From: Propionibacteriaceae bacterium
GTDB taxonomy: Bacteria > Actinomycetota > Actinomycetes > Propionibacteriales > Propionibacteriaceae
Length of the DNA stretch: 16,101 bases
Direction of reading: 5' to 3'
Assembly (NCBI GenBank): GCA_905372155.1
Contig: CAJPNZ010000072.1
Span: 1-16,101, forward strand
The translations under genes were made by a program, and so were the position numbers. The first letter of the stretch is position 1. Each line of letters begins with the position of its first letter. Shown piece by piece: positions 16,030 to 16,101 of the stretch. Below the pieces are notes generated by a model that saw only the letters and a program-made list of their open reading frames with translations, had not been told where the DNA came from and made no database searches.

Positions 16030-16101
16030 CGAATCGCGGAGACCCGACGGTTCAACGCCCCGGAGTGTGGTGACGTTGAACCGTTTTTCTTCCGCGATTC
16101 G
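16030..16101. repeat. Nested 72-bp inverted repeat with an intrinsic-terminator-like core
   Basis: The outer arms CGAATCGCGGA (16030-16040) and TCCGCGATTCG (16091-16101) are perfect over 11 bp. The inner arms ACGGTTCAACG (16047-16057) and CGTTGAACCGT (16074-16084) are also perfect over 11 bp. Six bases on each side separate the two stems, and the loop is 16 bases. On the plus strand the inner stem is followed by T-rich sequence (five T counting the last stem base, then CTT), so it reads as a rightward terminator. There is no supported rightward gene before it. The outer arm touches the window edge and may extend further. Confidence 0.8.

Noticed and set aside
16047..16060. GGTTCAACG resembling a tRNA T-loop
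   Set aside because: No acceptor, D or anticodon arms fit around it; the sequence is explained by the inverted repeat.
15870..16101. Minus-strand open frame reaching the right edge (77 codons), as the C-terminus of an upstream gene
   Set aside because: It has no recognisable family, overlaps the candidate leuS promoter, and most of its first part is the nested inverted repeat. It remains possible but cannot be supported without sequence further right.
15831..16101. A leucine T-box riboswitch upstream of leuS
   Set aside because: No T-box consensus (AGGGTGGNACCGCG-like) or specifier stem was found on the minus strand, and the candidate promoter leaves a leader of only about 30 bases.

Overview
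The window is GC-rich bacterial DNA with the G/C-biased third codon positions of a high-GC actinobacterium. The order infC-rpmI-rplT-TrmH/SpoU methyltransferase-pheS-pheT is the classic actinobacterial arrangement (compare Mycobacterium tuberculosis Rv1641-Rv1650). The Cys-rich insert in PheS, the KMGKS form of LeuRS and the GGTTGA...TCGAAACC-type intergenic palindromes would fit a member of the Propionibacteriaceae or a neighbouring family, but that placement is inference. No insertion sequence, phage gene, CRISPR array, tRNA or rRNA could be supported.

Left part (1-3247): a minus-strand small membrane protein of unknown function runs off the left edge. It is divergent from a plus-strand major facilitator transporter (651-2066). 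Next comes a full-length Suppressor-of-Fused (SUFU) family protein (2135-3247), clearly related to the animal Hedgehog-pathway protein in both its N- and C-terminal parts.

Central translation block (3248-10605): a structured leader with three hairpins, the last terminator-like, and a possible 40-codon upstream ORF precede infC. infC starts at a non-canonical ATC codon behind a strong GGAGG. rpmI (L35), rplT (L20) and a SpoU-type RNA 2'-O-methyltransferase follow closely, and a very strong hairpin lies across the beginning of the methyltransferase gene. After 262 bp without a gene come pheS and pheT, which overlap by ATGA. A short cytochrome P450 gene sits 20 bp behind pheT with its own strong Shine-Dalgarno site, so it appears to be co-transcribed with the phenylalanyl-tRNA synthetase genes.

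Right part (10606-16101): putP (Na+/proline symporter, minus strand) converges on the P450 gene with only 6 bp between the stop codons. It is divergent from a TetR-family regulator that is its most likely local controller. A 248-bp hairpin- and palindrome-rich gap separates the TetR gene from the convergent leuS (minus strand). Upstream of leuS are a promoter candidate and, at the extreme right edge, a striking 72-bp nested inverted repeat (two perfect 11-bp stems and a T-run) that no gene in the window explains.

The window is mostly housekeeping translation genes. The parts most worth following up are the infC leader, the hairpin at the methyltransferase start, the P450 attached to pheST, the SUFU protein and the right-edge inverted repeat. 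I did not find convincing evidence of a wholly new multi-gene system.
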